NCBI GenBank assembly: GCA_934647165.1 | Contig: CAKUFA010000011.1 | Coordinates: 9,161-73,160, forward strand | DNA: 64,000 nucleotides | Reading direction: 5' to 3' | DNA from: an uncultured Clostridia bacterium | GTDB lineage: Bacteria > Bacillota > Clostridia > Christensenellales > Aristaeellaceae | Shown: positions 1 to 8,158 of the stretch, one piece after another | Layout: the number at the start of each line of letters is the position of its first letter | Numbering within the stretch: the stretch's first letter is position 1 | Notes under the pieces: model-generated | What the model was told of the DNA's origin: nothing | Seen by the model: the letters and a program-made list of their open reading frames with translations, nothing else | The model's database searches: none | Program-made: the position numbers and the translations under genes

Positions 1-543
1 GCCATGGATGCGGCGCGTTGCGCCCGTCGCCTTGGGGCGGAAGTAACGGTGATATATCGCCGAACCGCGGCAGAGCTTCCTGCGCGCCATGAAGAAGTGG
101 AGCATGCGATGGAGGAAGGCATCGAGTTCCGATTCCTGACCAATCCGGTGTCCATTGCCGGGGACGAACAAGGCTGGGTGAAGAGTATCCGCTGCCAGGA
201 AATGACGCTTGGGGAACCGGATGCATCCGGCCGTCGTCGTCCTGTGGCAGTGGAAGGAAGCGAGCAGGACATTCCCATGGATTGCGTCATCATGGCGCTT
301 GGTACTTCGCCCAACCCGCTCATTAAAGCGACCACTGAGGGGCTTGAAACCCAAAAGTGGGGTGGTATTGTGGTGAAGGAAGACACAGGCGCAACCTCAC
401 GCGAGGGTGTGTACGCCGGCGGCGATGCGGTAACCGGTGCTGCCACCGTCATTCTCGCTATGGGTGCTGGCAAGACGGCTGCTGCTGCCATTGATGAATA
501 TTTGCAGAAGAAATGCACGGAGAGCTGCAAAGATGCAGATTGA
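1..543 (+). CDS. gltD: Glutamate synthase (NADPH) small subunit, C-terminal part (5' truncated by window edge)
   Basis: The reading frame is open from base 1, so the real start lies upstream; about 180 C-terminal residues are present. It begins in the second dinucleotide-binding region (AMDAARCARRLGAEVTV, then YRR and ELPARHEEVEHA, typical of NADPH binding in GltD-type proteins) and ends with the FAD-contact stretch GVYAGGDAVTGAATVILAMGAGK. The family passes electrons from NADPH through FAD and Fe-S centres to the large subunit, which makes glutamate from glutamine and 2-oxoglutarate. The same fold occurs in NADH-dependent ferredoxin:NADP oxidoreductase subunit A and in dihydropyrimidine dehydrogenase subunits, which cannot be excluded without the N-terminus. 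The last 11 bases overlap the next gene. Confidence 0.88.
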   Translation, partial: AMDAARCARRLGAEVTVIYRRTAAELPARHEEVEHAMEEGIEFRFLTNPVSIAGDEQGWVKSIRCQEMTLGEPDASGRRRPVAVEGSEQDIPMDCVIMALGTSPNPLIKATTEGLETQKWGGIVVKEDTGATSREGVYAGGDAVTGAATVILAMGAGKTAAAAIDEYLQKKCTESCKDAD

Positions 544-1273
544 TTTTTATCATTGGGGCGGCATGTGCCCGTTGGCAGACGAGTTCATCAATCTTGTGCA
601 TTTGAGTACGCCAACGTTGACGGTTGAAAGCCACGACCTGACGACAAATTTCGCTCTGGCTAGAGAAAAGAAAGTGTTTTTTCCATTCCTGACCGTGGTG
701 GATCATATTCATCGGTATTATGCGCCTATCACAGGGTCTTTTATGGAAAAACTGAAGCAAGGAATACTTCCCGTGGAAAGGCCTTACTGTCCTAAGCTTG
801 GACAAACGGTATATACCGCGACGATTGAACCGATTACGCGCGATAATTATGCATTGGCGAAACAGTGCACAGGGCGCAAGAGCTGCGGTGGATGCAATAC
901 AAAGCTTCGTATGTATGATGCAGTGGGCGAACGTATCCTTGGCTTTGTGCACAGGGAGGGAAATCGTCTCCTTGGAGGAGCGGAATTCTATCCATCCATG
1001 TTTGTGCCCTATGCTATTCCGCATAAAGAGGATACGGCGTTCATTACTTGTGTATATGGTTCGGATGAAACGTTTGACTACAAAAGTGCGCCGTTGGAAG
1101 CATTGGAGGGCTATCTGTCCGAAACATATCGGTATGCACTGGTTGTGGCGGATGAAGAAAGCGTATTCCCCAATGGCGATCTACCGTTTTTTTTGCGCCA
1201 TGGTTATAGGGATAAAGGGATTCTATTGACGGACGACTACTGTCGTCTTCATCTGCTGGCCAAGAATCTGTGA
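533..1273 (+). CDS. YoaP-like protein: thioredoxin-like N-terminus plus GNAT acetyltransferase-like C-terminus
   Basis: 246 residues. The ATG at 533 is chosen because GGAG at about 520 sits at normal spacing and because the gene then overlaps the end of gltD by 11 bases, which implies translational coupling; an upstream in-frame ATG would overlap gltD far more. Residues 1-110 carry HWGGMCPLADEF, a CPxx motif in a thioredoxin-like context. The middle has a cysteine cluster (QCTGRKSCGGC). The C-terminal half ends in PFFLRHGYRDKG, which resembles the last helix and strand of GNAT acetyltransferases. This order recalls Bacillus YoaP. Substrate unknown; the GNAT assignment is by motif shape only. 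Confidence 0.55.
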   Translation: MQIDFYHWGGMCPLADEFINLVHLSTPTLTVESHDLTTNFALAREKKVFFPFLTVVDHIHRYYAPITGSFMEKLKQGILPVERPYCPKLGQTVYTATIEPITRDNYALAKQCTGRKSCGGCNTKLRMYDAVGERILGFVHREGNRLLGGAEFYPSMFVPYAIPHKEDTAFITCVYGSDETFDYKSAPLEALEGYLSETYRYALVVADEESVFPNGDLPFFLRHGYRDKGILLTDDYCRLHLLAKNL

Positions 1274-1278
1274 GCAAA

Positions 1279-1326
1279 ACAAACAGGCTGCGAAAGCAAA
1301 AAGCAATGCTTTCGCAGCCTGTTTGT
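1279..1326. terminator. Bidirectional terminator between convergent genes
   Basis: A perfect 19-bp stem (1279-1297 with 1308-1326) and a 10-base loop lie between the end of the acetyltransferase-like gene and the end of recX. A/T-rich edges on both sides suit termination in both directions. Confidence 0.85.
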
Positions 1327-1332
1327 TATCAA

Positions 1333-1962
1333 TCACATTTCTTCTGTTATGGAATCCATGACTTGCTGGAGTGCCTTTCGTGCCACATCATAACCATAAC
1401 CGCGGCGAACAATCGCTGCGATAATTCGCTGAGCTGTTTTGCGCGGATCCTCACCGGATTTTGCCCGCCCGAGGGCTTTTGACGCCAGCGATGCCGCACA
1501 GGCAAGCTGCTCTTCCTCATCCACCTGTTTAAGCGCTTCGCCGGTCTGCTCGGCAGAAATGCCTTTTTGCCGCAGCTCCTGCGCAATACGACGCCGTCCA
1601 AGTTTTTTGCATCTGGCTTCTACCCACTGGCGTGCAAAGTCCGCATCATCCAGCAGATGTTCCCGTTCAAGCTTGTAAAGCACCATTTCAACCGTGCAGG
1701 GGCGATAGCCTATACGAAGCAGCTTCCCCTCGATTTCTTTGCGGCTGCATGCCCGTGCCGCCAGTGCTGCAACGGCTTTATCCAGCGCATGGCGATACTG
1801 CCGCACCATCAGCCACTGGTCGTATTCCTCCAGATTAAGCGGCTGTCCTTCGGAAAGTGGTCGTTCACGAAAAAGAAGAAGAGGAACGAGCACTTCTGTT
1901 GCATCATTGATTGTAATGCGCATTTTGCCGCGCTCACGCCTGATGGCGGTAATCACGTCCAT
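1333..1962 (-). CDS. recX: Regulatory protein RecX
   Basis: 209 residues. RecX caps RecA filaments and restrains recombination. The protein has the three repeated three-helix modules of the family: ALAARACSRKEIEGKL near residue 65, then LLDDADFARQWVEARC and LGRRRIAQELRQKGIS near residues 105-135, and a C-terminal repeat containing RIIAAIVRRGYGYDVAR. The ATG at 1962 has AAGGAG 8 bases upstream and overlaps the stop of the serine hydrolase gene by 10 bases, so it is the last gene of the leftward lgt operon. recA itself is not in the window. Confidence 0.9.
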   Translation of the reverse strand: MDVITAIRRERGKMRITINDATEVLVPLLLFRERPLSEGQPLNLEEYDQWLMVRQYRHALDKAVAALAARACSRKEIEGKLLRIGYRPCTVEMVLYKLEREHLLDDADFARQWVEARCKKLGRRRIAQELRQKGISAEQTGEALKQVDEEEQLACAASLASKALGRAKSGEDPRKTAQRIIAAIVRRGYGYDVARKALQQVMDSITEEM

Positions 1963-3131
1963 TGGGGCAGCTCCTTCCCAAAGGCCAGACGCACCACGTC
2001 CCTGTTAACTGCACCCAGCCGACCGATGCGCTGTTCACTCGCGCCGCCGTTCAGGAAAACCACCTGTTCATTGCTGCCCAAAATTCCAAATGCGCCGTCC
2101 ACACAGCCGTAGGCGAAACCTTGATGACCAAATAAGATTTTTCCCGGGAGCGTTTTGTCCTCCAGCAGAACAAGCCCCAAACCGTAATACATGCCGGGAG
2201 AAATCGCACCATAGCAGGCATGGGGGTGGGTCATTTGCCGAATCGTTTCCGGCGATAAAAACGGTTTTCCATCCAAGACGCCATTTCCTTGAATGAGCGA
2301 TAGCATGCGGCTGATAGACGCTGCTTCGGTGTACATTGCGCCAGCCGTATGCCCGAAATGGCGCTGTGGATCGGGGTGAATCAACGGCTTTTCACCCAAT
2401 GACGTGACGCGCACATCTGCACATTTTTTTCGGCTGAGTACACGGCGAATAGGCATGATGCGCGATTTATCCAGCGTGGAGGCATCTAGCGTCGCGTTCA
2501 TTCCAAGCGGATGGAAAACGAGCGAGTCCATGGCGGAAGCAACATTCTGGCCGGTCGCTTGTTCAATAACGCAGCCAAGCAGGCCAAAACCAAAATTGCA
2601 GTAGGCAAATCGTTCGCCGGGGTGGCCAACATGTGCGCCGGGAGCTTGCAGTACCTGATGAAACGTGGCGCCAGTTTCCAATGCCGCTTGCATGGACGGA
2701 ACGTCACGCAGGCCGGATTGATGGCTGAGCAAGTGCAGAAGCGTTACGTCTGCAAGGAAAGGCTCATGCGCCGCTTGTGGCAGCAGCTGCGTAACAGGGG
2801 TGCTCAGCGTGAATGCCCCCTGTTCCGTCAGGCGGAGAATAGCCAACGCCGTGGCTATTTTTGTGATGGAGGCTACACGATAAATGGTGTGATCGGTTGC
2901 AAAATGGGCAATGCTGCCGCTCACGGAGGCATGAATGGTGGCCGCGACATCGCCGCGGCGCAGCAGCAACGTACTGCCGAGCACATGCCGGTGATTCAGA
3001 ATGCGTTGATATTCTTTCAAATGCGTCATTGCATGTCCGGTGCAGGTGTATTGCGTTTTCCAGCGGGGCGACGGTGCAAAAAGTGGTAAAGCCGCGGCAT
3101 ACGCGATATTTTTCAGGCGTGTGGTGGGCAT
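1953..3131 (-). CDS. Serine hydrolase, class C beta-lactamase / penicillin-binding protein-like family
   Basis: 392 residues. The ATG at 3131 is preceded by AAGGAGG with 6-base spacing; an upstream in-frame start would run into lgt. The active-site triad is visible: SITK (Ser88, Lys91), YCN (Tyr177, Asn179) and HQGFAYG near the C-terminus in place of the KTG box. Members include D,D-peptidases, D-aminopeptidases and esterases, so true beta-lactamase activity should not be assumed. No clear signal peptide is seen at the chosen start; a weakly hydrophobic stretch lies at residues 8-20. It sits 22 bases after lgt and overlaps recX. Confidence 0.8.
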   Translation of the reverse strand: MPTTRLKNIAYAAALPLFAPSPRWKTQYTCTGHAMTHLKEYQRILNHRHVLGSTLLLRRGDVAATIHASVSGSIAHFATDHTIYRVASITKIATALAILRLTEQGAFTLSTPVTQLLPQAAHEPFLADVTLLHLLSHQSGLRDVPSMQAALETGATFHQVLQAPGAHVGHPGERFAYCNFGFGLLGCVIEQATGQNVASAMDSLVFHPLGMNATLDASTLDKSRIMPIRRVLSRKKCADVRVTSLGEKPLIHPDPQRHFGHTAGAMYTEAASISRMLSLIQGNGVLDGKPFLSPETIRQMTHPHACYGAISPGMYYGLGLVLLEDKTLPGKILFGHQGFAYGCVDGAFGILGSNEQVVFLNGGASEQRIGRLGAVNRDVVRLAFGKELPQWT

Positions 3132-3153
3132 GGGATGCCTCCTTGGTAAAGGT

Positions 3154-4293
3154 TCAGAGGGTGGAAAGGTGCGGGTGCGTTTCTTGTGCATTGGCAGCGG
3201 GGTAGACACATGCCGCGCCGCACAGCAGCAGGAACGAGAACAGCGCGCACAGCACCAGCGCATTCACCCATTCAGCCGGTGCATAAAGGGTTAAATAGCG
3301 GCGGCAGGCAAGGGTGAACACGGCTGCAAGCGCGGGCAAAAGGGACATAAAACGAGCACGCAAGGTGTGCCCGGGCGAGAGTGCCAGCATGACGGATACT
3401 GCCATTATCCCGCAGACACTGAGGGAGTATATGATCTCATAGCCAAGAAACGCTGCCTGGGGACGCGGCAGAAGCAGCGCTGCACACAGCGCTGCCCCGG
3501 CGGAAAACAGACCGCTGAGAAATTGCAGTCCTGTGATTTTTGGCAGTGCGCGTACAGCGAAATAGCCGTAGACCGCCATGCACAACAGGACGCTGAGCAG
3601 CTGACTTATACGGGCGGAACCGCCGGTGGTCATCAAGCTGTCCAAGCGTAATCCCTCGATAATCAGCCTTCCGCTGCCATACAAAAGAAAATACCATGCG
3701 GTGATGTCGCCTGGGCGGCGCATCTTTTTGCGCGAGAGCGCAAGAATCACAAAACCTGCCAAATCCCAGGCAGATTCATAGAAGAAAGTGGCCATATGCC
3801 ACACGAGCACGCCATTTTCCGGAATTTGCACACCCAAAGGGAAAAATTGCAGCGCCTGGTTAGTGATCGGCAGCCCATAGGCTTCCATGTTGAAAAAGTT
3901 GCCCCAGCGGCCAATGGCCTGTGCCAGCAGCACACCGGGGGTAAGCATATCCAGAATTGTGCACAGGCTGATATGCCTATGCCTGCTGAACAGAAACGCT
4001 GCCAGAAAGCCGCCGATAATGCCGCCGTAAATGGCCAGTCCGCCCCGCCAGATATACAGGATGGAAAGGGGATTTTTTGCAAAGGTATCCCAGGCAAAGA
4101 AAACATAATAAAGCCGGGCGCCGACGATGCCCAGGGGAATGACCCACAGCGCCAGATCGACCACCGTATCCTTGGGCAGACGCAGCCTTTTTTCTTCCCG
4201 TGCTCCCCAGAAGATCGCAGCGCAGAAGCCCGTGACAATCAGCACGCTGTACCACGGAAGCGATGCAAAAATATACCGGCTGTCGGGCATCAT
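3154..4293 (-). CDS. lgt: Prolipoprotein diacylglyceryl transferase with a long C-terminal membrane extension
   Basis: 379 residues; the usual length is about 260-300. Lgt adds diacylglycerol to the lipobox cysteine of prelipoproteins in the membrane. Family motifs are present: YIWRGGLAIYGG, GRWGNFFNMEAYG and GRLIIEGLRLDSL. After about residue 260 there are roughly 100 extra residues with several further hydrophobic segments, which is unusual. The first of two adjacent ATGs (4293) follows AAAGGGG at 5-base spacing. It is the first gene of the lgt / serine hydrolase / recX operon and has its own promoter at 4326-4354. Confidence 0.9.
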   Translation of the reverse strand: MMPDSRYIFASLPWYSVLIVTGFCAAIFWGAREEKRLRLPKDTVVDLALWVIPLGIVGARLYYVFFAWDTFAKNPLSILYIWRGGLAIYGGIIGGFLAAFLFSRHRHISLCTILDMLTPGVLLAQAIGRWGNFFNMEAYGLPITNQALQFFPLGVQIPENGVLVWHMATFFYESAWDLAGFVILALSRKKMRRPGDITAWYFLLYGSGRLIIEGLRLDSLMTTGGSARISQLLSVLLCMAVYGYFAVRALPKITGLQFLSGLFSAGAALCAALLLPRPQAAFLGYEIIYSLSVCGIMAVSVMLALSPGHTLRARFMSLLPALAAVFTLACRRYLTLYAPAEWVNALVLCALFSFLLLCGAACVYPAANAQETHPHLSTL

Positions 4294-4325
4294 CTCAACC
4301 CCTTTCACACTCAAAACACTTATTT

Positions 4326-4354
4326 ATTATAGCCATGAAGCGCGGGTACGTCAA
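4326..4354 (-). promoter_or_regulatory. Promoter for the lgt operon
   Basis: On the minus strand: TTGACG (4349-4354), 17-base spacer, TATAAT (4326-4331). The leader to the lgt start is short. Confidence 0.75.
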
Positions 4355-4450
4355 CGGATGGAAAGCAATCAGGAAAAGTGTGCCATGAAAGGAAGAAATT
4401 TATCCAAGAAACAGGAAAACAAAAAACAGGGAAAAAACACGCTAAAGCAC

Positions 4451-4479
4451 TTGACAAGGATGGGAAGCGGGTGTATAGT
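4451..4479 (+). promoter_or_regulatory. Promoter for the T-box leader and trpXYZ
   Basis: TTGACA (4451-4456), 17-base spacer, TATAGT (4474-4479). Transcription should start near 4486, at the head of the T-box RNA. Confidence 0.85.
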
Positions 4480-4485
4480 AGGCGC

Positions 4486-4757
4486 ATAAACCGGCGAGGG
4501 AGAAGAGTAGCTCCGTCAAGCATGGTACAGGGAGTTGCCGAGAGTGGAACGGCAGCGCATGCGGATGAAGTGAATGGGCTCCTGAGGGTTTACCCGAACA
4601 TTGTTTTCGGCCAGTAGGGTAAAACGGGGAACGCACCCGTTATCAGAGCGGCGCATATCAAAGGTATGCGGAAAAGAGATTGTTCCTTGTTACGGGAACA
4701 AAGCTGAGTGGCACCGCGGGAATACCGCCTCAGTCGGAAACGACTGAGGCGTTTTGT
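4486..4757 (+). ncRNA. T-box riboswitch, tryptophan specifier (TGG)
   Basis: The conserved T-box sequence lies at 4706-4720 (GAGTGGCACCGCGGG). It is followed by an intrinsic terminator with an 11-bp stem (4726-4736 with 4741-4751), a GAAA loop and a T tract. Upstream is a Stem I-like region with AGAGTAG and a GNUG-like loop (GAGAGTGGA). The 3' side of the specifier loop reads GTGAATGGGCTCC, which puts TGG (Trp) at 4575-4577. In this family uncharged tRNA pairs with the specifier and the T-box bulge and prevents termination. A Trp specifier fits the downstream TrpXYZ-type importer. The specifier position is inferred from pattern, not from a covariance fold. Confidence 0.92.
4726..4755 (+). terminator. 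T-box regulated terminator
   Basis: The stem CGCCTCAGTCG pairs perfectly with its complement across a GAAA loop and is followed by TTTT at 4752-4755. It is the off-state structure of the leader. Confidence 0.88.
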
Positions 4758-4809
4758 TATTCCAAGAAGAGACGAGACCAGACGAGATGAGAAAGGAAGG
4801 AATCCAACC

Positions 4810-5790
4810 ATGACCATGAAGAAGATCGTAGCCCTTGTGATGACCATTGCCCTGCTGTTGACCGCTGCCTCCGCTTTCGCGGATGGAGAGAAAACCTACC
4901 GTATTGGTATCATCCAATTTGCAGAGCACGGATCGCTGGATAACTGCCGGCAGGGCTTCATTGAGGGATTGGCAGAAGAAGGTTTTGCGGATGGCGTCAA
5001 TGTTGAATTTGACATCCAAAACGCGCAGGCTGATACCGCTATTACCGCACAGATTGCCAGTGTGCAGGCTGAAAAATGTGACCTGATTTGCGCCATTGCC
5101 ACACCTGCTGCCATGGCTGCTTACAATGTGGCAGAAGGCGCCGGTATCCCTGTCATTTACACTGCTGTGAGCGATCCTGTGGCGGCAAGCCTGGCCAATA
5201 GCGACGGAACCAACCCTGGGCAAATTACCGGCACCAGCGATGCATTGCCTGTGGAAGCTCAGCTGAAGCTCATTCGCGCCATGATGCCGCAGGCCAAGAC
5301 CATCGGCATTCTGCACACCACCAGCGAGACCAATAGTGATTCTACCCTGGCGATCTACAAGGCACTGGCGCCGCAGTATGGGTTTGAAATTGTGGACAAG
5401 GGTATTTCTTCCGGCGCTGATCTGCCGATGGCACTGGATGCGCTACTGCCCAATGTAGACTGCACAACAAACCTCACGGATAACACGGTGGTTAACTATC
5501 TGGCGGTTGTGCTGGAAAAATCCGCTGAATATGGAAAGCCTGTGTTCGGTAGTGAAATTGAGCAAGTGAAGAATGGCTGCGTTGCTTCTGAAGGCCTGGA
5601 ATATGTGGAGCTTGGCCGTCAAACCGGTCGCATGGCTGCCCGCGTATTGAAAGGAGAAAATGCAAAGGACATTCCGTTTGAAACCATCAGCAATTCCTAT
5701 CTGTATATAAACACTGCTGCTATGGCACAGTTTGGGCTGGAGATGCCTGAAGAGCTCAGCGAACGCGCCAATGATGTGACGGCACAGTAA
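4810..5790 (+). CDS. trpX: ABC transporter substrate-binding protein, TrpX family (predicted tryptophan uptake)
   Basis: 326 residues. The ATG at 4810 (MTMKK) follows AAAGGAAGGAA; a second ATG at 4816 is possible. The signal peptide ends AASAFA|DG and has no cysteine, so no lipobox is seen. The mature protein has the two-lobed PF04392-type fold: RIGIIQFAEHGSLDNCRQGF near the start, CDLICAIATPAAMAAYN, then IPVIYTAVSDPVAA and the ITGTSDALP linker. This family was predicted from T-box regulons to bind tryptophan in Firmicutes. The TGG-specifier leader upstream supports this. It is the first gene of trpXYZ. A strong hairpin follows the stop. Confidence 0.88.
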   Translation: MTMKKIVALVMTIALLLTAASAFADGEKTYRIGIIQFAEHGSLDNCRQGFIEGLAEEGFADGVNVEFDIQNAQADTAITAQIASVQAEKCDLICAIATPAAMAAYNVAEGAGIPVIYTAVSDPVAASLANSDGTNPGQITGTSDALPVEAQLKLIRAMMPQAKTIGILHTTSETNSDSTLAIYKALAPQYGFEIVDKGISSGADLPMALDALLPNVDCTTNLTDNTVVNYLAVVLEKSAEYGKPVFGSEIEQVKNGCVASEGLEYVELGRQTGRMAARVLKGENAKDIPFETISNSYLYINTAAMAQFGLEMPEELSERANDVTAQ

Positions 5791-5814
5791 GAATTGCAAC
5801 CGGTCAGGAAAACA

Positions 5815-5853
5815 GCGCTGCCCCGGACATGGAATGCCGTGCCGGGGCAGCGC
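5815..5853 (+). promoter_or_regulatory. Intercistronic hairpin between trpX and trpY
   Basis: A perfect 12-bp G+C-rich stem (5815-5826 with 5842-5853) and a 15-base loop with no T tract. It is more likely an mRNA-stabilising or processing hairpin that raises binding-protein yield than a terminator. Confidence 0.7.
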
Positions 5854-5875
5854 CGCAACAAGTGAGGAAAAAACG

Positions 5876-6763
5876 ATGACGCTTGGCATGATCCTTGGCA
5901 TCCTGGAACAGGGGCTGATTTACGGCATCCTTGCCCTTGGCCTGCTGATTACCTATCGTATTCTGGACTTTCCGGACTTAACGGTAGACAGCTCTTTCCC
6001 GCTGGGCGCAGCGGTGAGCGCTGTGCTGACGCTGCGTGGTATGCCGCCGGCGCTGACACTGCTGTGCGCACTCCTGGCAGGTGCGTTGGCCGGGCTTGTG
6101 ACGGGATTGATTCATGTCAAATGCAAGGTGCGCGATCTGCTCAGCGGTATCATCACCATGACAGGGCTCTATTCTATCAACCTGCACATTGCAGGCAAGG
6201 CAAATGTGCCCCTCTATGCTGGCGAAACACTGTTCAAAAACGCTTTTACCAAAGGCTTGCCTGCGTGGATTGCGCCTTATGCAACGGTGCTTATTGTGCT
6301 GCTGATTGCCTTGCTGGCCAAGTTTTTGCTGGACTGGTTCCTGCGCACAAAGGCAGGCTTTCTCCTCAGGGCAGCAGGGGATAATCCAGGTGTTGTGACA
6401 ACGCTTAGCCGTGACCAGGGAACGGTGAAGATTCTTGGCCTTGTGATCGCCAATGCGCTTGTGGCGCTGTCCGGTGCGGTGATGTGCCAGCAGCAGCGCT
6501 TCTTCGATATTTCCATGGGGACAGGCACAATGGTTATCGGCCTTGCGTCGGTTATCATTGGTACCAATTTGTTCAAACGGGTATCCTTCATGTGCAGCAC
6601 AACGATGGTGATCATCGGCTCCATTATTTATAAGGCGTGTGTATCCATTGCTATTTCTTTGGGGCTGGAAGCCACGGATATGAAACTGGTGATTTCCGTG
6701 TTGTTCCTGGCTATCCTGCTTTTGTCCAATACCAGGCGAAAGAAGGTGCGTATTCATGCTTGA
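5876..6763 (+). CDS. trpY: ABC transporter permease, TrpY family
   Basis: 295 residues, about eight to nine hydrophobic segments. The ATG at 5876 has GTGAGG upstream. It resembles branched-chain amino acid type permeases: ITYRILDFPDLTVDSSFPLG near residues 24-43, a GLVTGLIHVKCKVRDLLSGI loop, and LRAAGDNPGV near residue 165, in the position of the cytoplasmic coupling region. It would form the membrane channel for the TrpX-bound substrate. It overlaps the ATPase gene by 8 bases, the same overlap as in the second cassette. Confidence 0.88.
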   Translation: MTLGMILGILEQGLIYGILALGLLITYRILDFPDLTVDSSFPLGAAVSAVLTLRGMPPALTLLCALLAGALAGLVTGLIHVKCKVRDLLSGIITMTGLYSINLHIAGKANVPLYAGETLFKNAFTKGLPAWIAPYATVLIVLLIALLAKFLLDWFLRTKAGFLLRAAGDNPGVVTTLSRDQGTVKILGLVIANALVALSGAVMCQQQRFFDISMGTGTMVIGLASVIIGTNLFKRVSFMCSTTMVIIGSIIYKACVSIAISLGLEATDMKLVISVLFLAILLLSNTRRKKVRIHA

Positions 6764-7529
6764 AGTGCGGAATGTGACGAAAATCTATAATCCCGGCACG
6801 GCACAGGAAACCTGCCTGTTCAGAAATTTCTCCCTGATGATTGATAAGGGAAGCTTTGTGAGCGTTGTAGGCAGCAACGGCTCCGGCAAAACGAGCCTGC
6901 TGAATATTCTGTGTGGTTCCATTCCAGTGGAGGACGGACAAATTTTCATGGATGGTCAGGATATTACCAAGCTGAAAGAGTTCCGCCGTTATCAGCGCAT
7001 GGGTCGGGTTTATCAAAATCCGGCCATGGGAACCTGCGGTTCCATGACGATTCTGGAAAATTTGTCAATGGCAGACAACAAGGGAAAACCCTTTGGGCTG
7101 AAGCGTGGAACCAATCGAAAACGCCTGGAGGACTACCGGGCGATGCTTGCACCCTTGGGTCTTGGACTGGAAGATAAAATGGATGTAACGGTCGGCTCGC
7201 TATCCGGTGGGCAACGGCAAACGTTGGCGCTGCTGATGGCAACCATGACACCCATTGATTTTCTTATTTTGGATGAACACACTGCGGCACTGGATCCCAA
7301 AACAGCCGAAACGGTGATGGAACTGACCAACCGCATTGTGCGGGAAAAACACTTGACGACCATGATGGTAACGCATAACCTGCGACATGCCGTCACCTAT
7401 GGGGACAGGCTGTTGATGATGCATCAGGGGCATACCGTGATGGATAAAGCTGGGGAAGAAAAGAAAAAGCTTTGCGTAGACGATTTGCTGAGCGTGTTTA
7501 ATGAGATTAGCATCGAATGCGGCAACTGA
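6756..7529 (+). CDS. trpZ: ABC transporter ATP-binding protein, TrpZ family
   Basis: 257 residues. Walker A GSNGSGKTS near residue 40, signature LSGGQRQTLALL, Walker B DFLILDEHTAALDP, and an H-loop in MMVTHNLRHA. The EHTAALDP variant is shared with the second cassette's ATPase. It overlaps trpY by 8 bases and ends just before a terminator, so it closes the T-box controlled operon. Confidence 0.92.
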   Translation: MLEVRNVTKIYNPGTAQETCLFRNFSLMIDKGSFVSVVGSNGSGKTSLLNILCGSIPVEDGQIFMDGQDITKLKEFRRYQRMGRVYQNPAMGTCGSMTILENLSMADNKGKPFGLKRGTNRKRLEDYRAMLAPLGLGLEDKMDVTVGSLSGGQRQTLALLMATMTPIDFLILDEHTAALDPKTAETVMELTNRIVREKHLTTMMVTHNLRHAVTYGDRLLMMHQGHTVMDKAGEEKKKLCVDDLLSVFNEISIECGN

Positions 7530-7531
7530 AA

Positions 7532-7575
7532 AAAAGGCACGGGGGAATAAGCTAAGGCTCTTCCCCGTGCCTTTT
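7532..7575. terminator. Terminator after trpXYZ
   Basis: GGCACGGGG pairs with CCCCGTGCC across the loop, with A-rich 5' and T-rich 3' flanks. It probably also stops the leftward TM2 gene's neighbourhood from being read through. Confidence 0.8.
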
Positions 7576-7591
7576 CAGATGGCGGAAGTGC

Positions 7592-7981
7592 TTATCTGCA
7601 CCAACGAACACGCGCGCCTTGGCCATCTCTGGGAGAGCCGAAGAGCAGCACCAACAAATCGTACATGACGCCAATGCCAAAAAGCCCGCCGGTGCACAGA
7701 TACACAAGACCCAACCCTACCCGGCCGAGGTAGAACTTATGTACGCCAATCCAACCGAAGAAAAGGCACAAAAGCAACGCAACGATTCTGCTGCGGGATG
7801 AGCTGTCCGAATACCGATAGCGCGGGCTGCTTTCATGTTGGTGCACCACTTGAACAACCACGGTTTGAGGCTGTGCTTCAGGTGCGGCCTGCACAGGCTG
7901 TGCCTGTTCAACATATGTGCCGCAATACTCACAGCGATGCGTGCTGTTGCTCATATTTGCACCACAGCTCGGGCACTTCAT
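7592..7981 (-). CDS. Zinc-ribbon plus TM2-domain membrane protein
   Basis: 129 residues. An N-terminal zinc ribbon with two CxxC knuckles (CPSCG and CEYCG) is followed by a Gln/Pro/Val-rich linker and a TM2 domain: ALLLCLFFGWIGVHKFYLGR, then a second segment containing GLVYLCTGGLFGIGVMYDLL. The ATG at 7981 is preferred over an in-frame GTG at 7987 because AAAGGAG lies 9 bases before the ATG but only 3 before the GTG. TM2 proteins are widespread and their job is poorly defined. It has its own promoter at 8009-8037. Confidence 0.85.
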   Translation of the reverse strand: MKCPSCGANMSNSTHRCEYCGTYVEQAQPVQAAPEAQPQTVVVQVVHQHESSPRYRYSDSSSRSRIVALLLCLFFGWIGVHKFYLGRVGLGLVYLCTGGLFGIGVMYDLLVLLFGSPRDGQGARVRWCR

Positions 7982-8008
7982 AATCACTCACTCCTTTTGA
8001 TTGCATGA

Positions 8009-8037
8009 AGTATAGCACGACTTTCTTTTGATCGCAA
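8009..8037 (-). promoter_or_regulatory. Promoter for the TM2 gene
   Basis: Minus strand TTGCGA (8032-8037), 17-base spacer, TATACT (8009-8014). Confidence 0.65.
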
Positions 8038-8097
8038 TGGGTGGCGTTCAAATATCGCATTTTTGTGCGCAAAACGACTGCTTGACTGCCTCAATGC

Positions 8098-8127
8098 TTG
8101 CCAAAACAACCGTGAAAATGCTACACT
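8098..8127 (+). promoter_or_regulatory. Promoter for the RluA-family gene
   Basis: TTGCCA (8098-8103), 18-base spacer, TACACT (8122-8127), about 30 bases before the start codon. It diverges from the TM2 promoter. Confidence 0.5.
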
Positions 8128-8158
8128 GTTATCAACGTGCTGGGGGGAGGCATTTGCC

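Noticed and set aside
1953..3131. Calling the serine hydrolase a beta-lactamase resistance gene
   Set aside because: The SxxK and YxN boxes are shared by peptidases and esterases, and its operon with lgt and recX gives no support for resistance.
4766..4790. AGACGAGA-like direct repeat after the T-box terminator
   Set aside because: Two imperfect copies of 7-8 bases; too small to mean anything.
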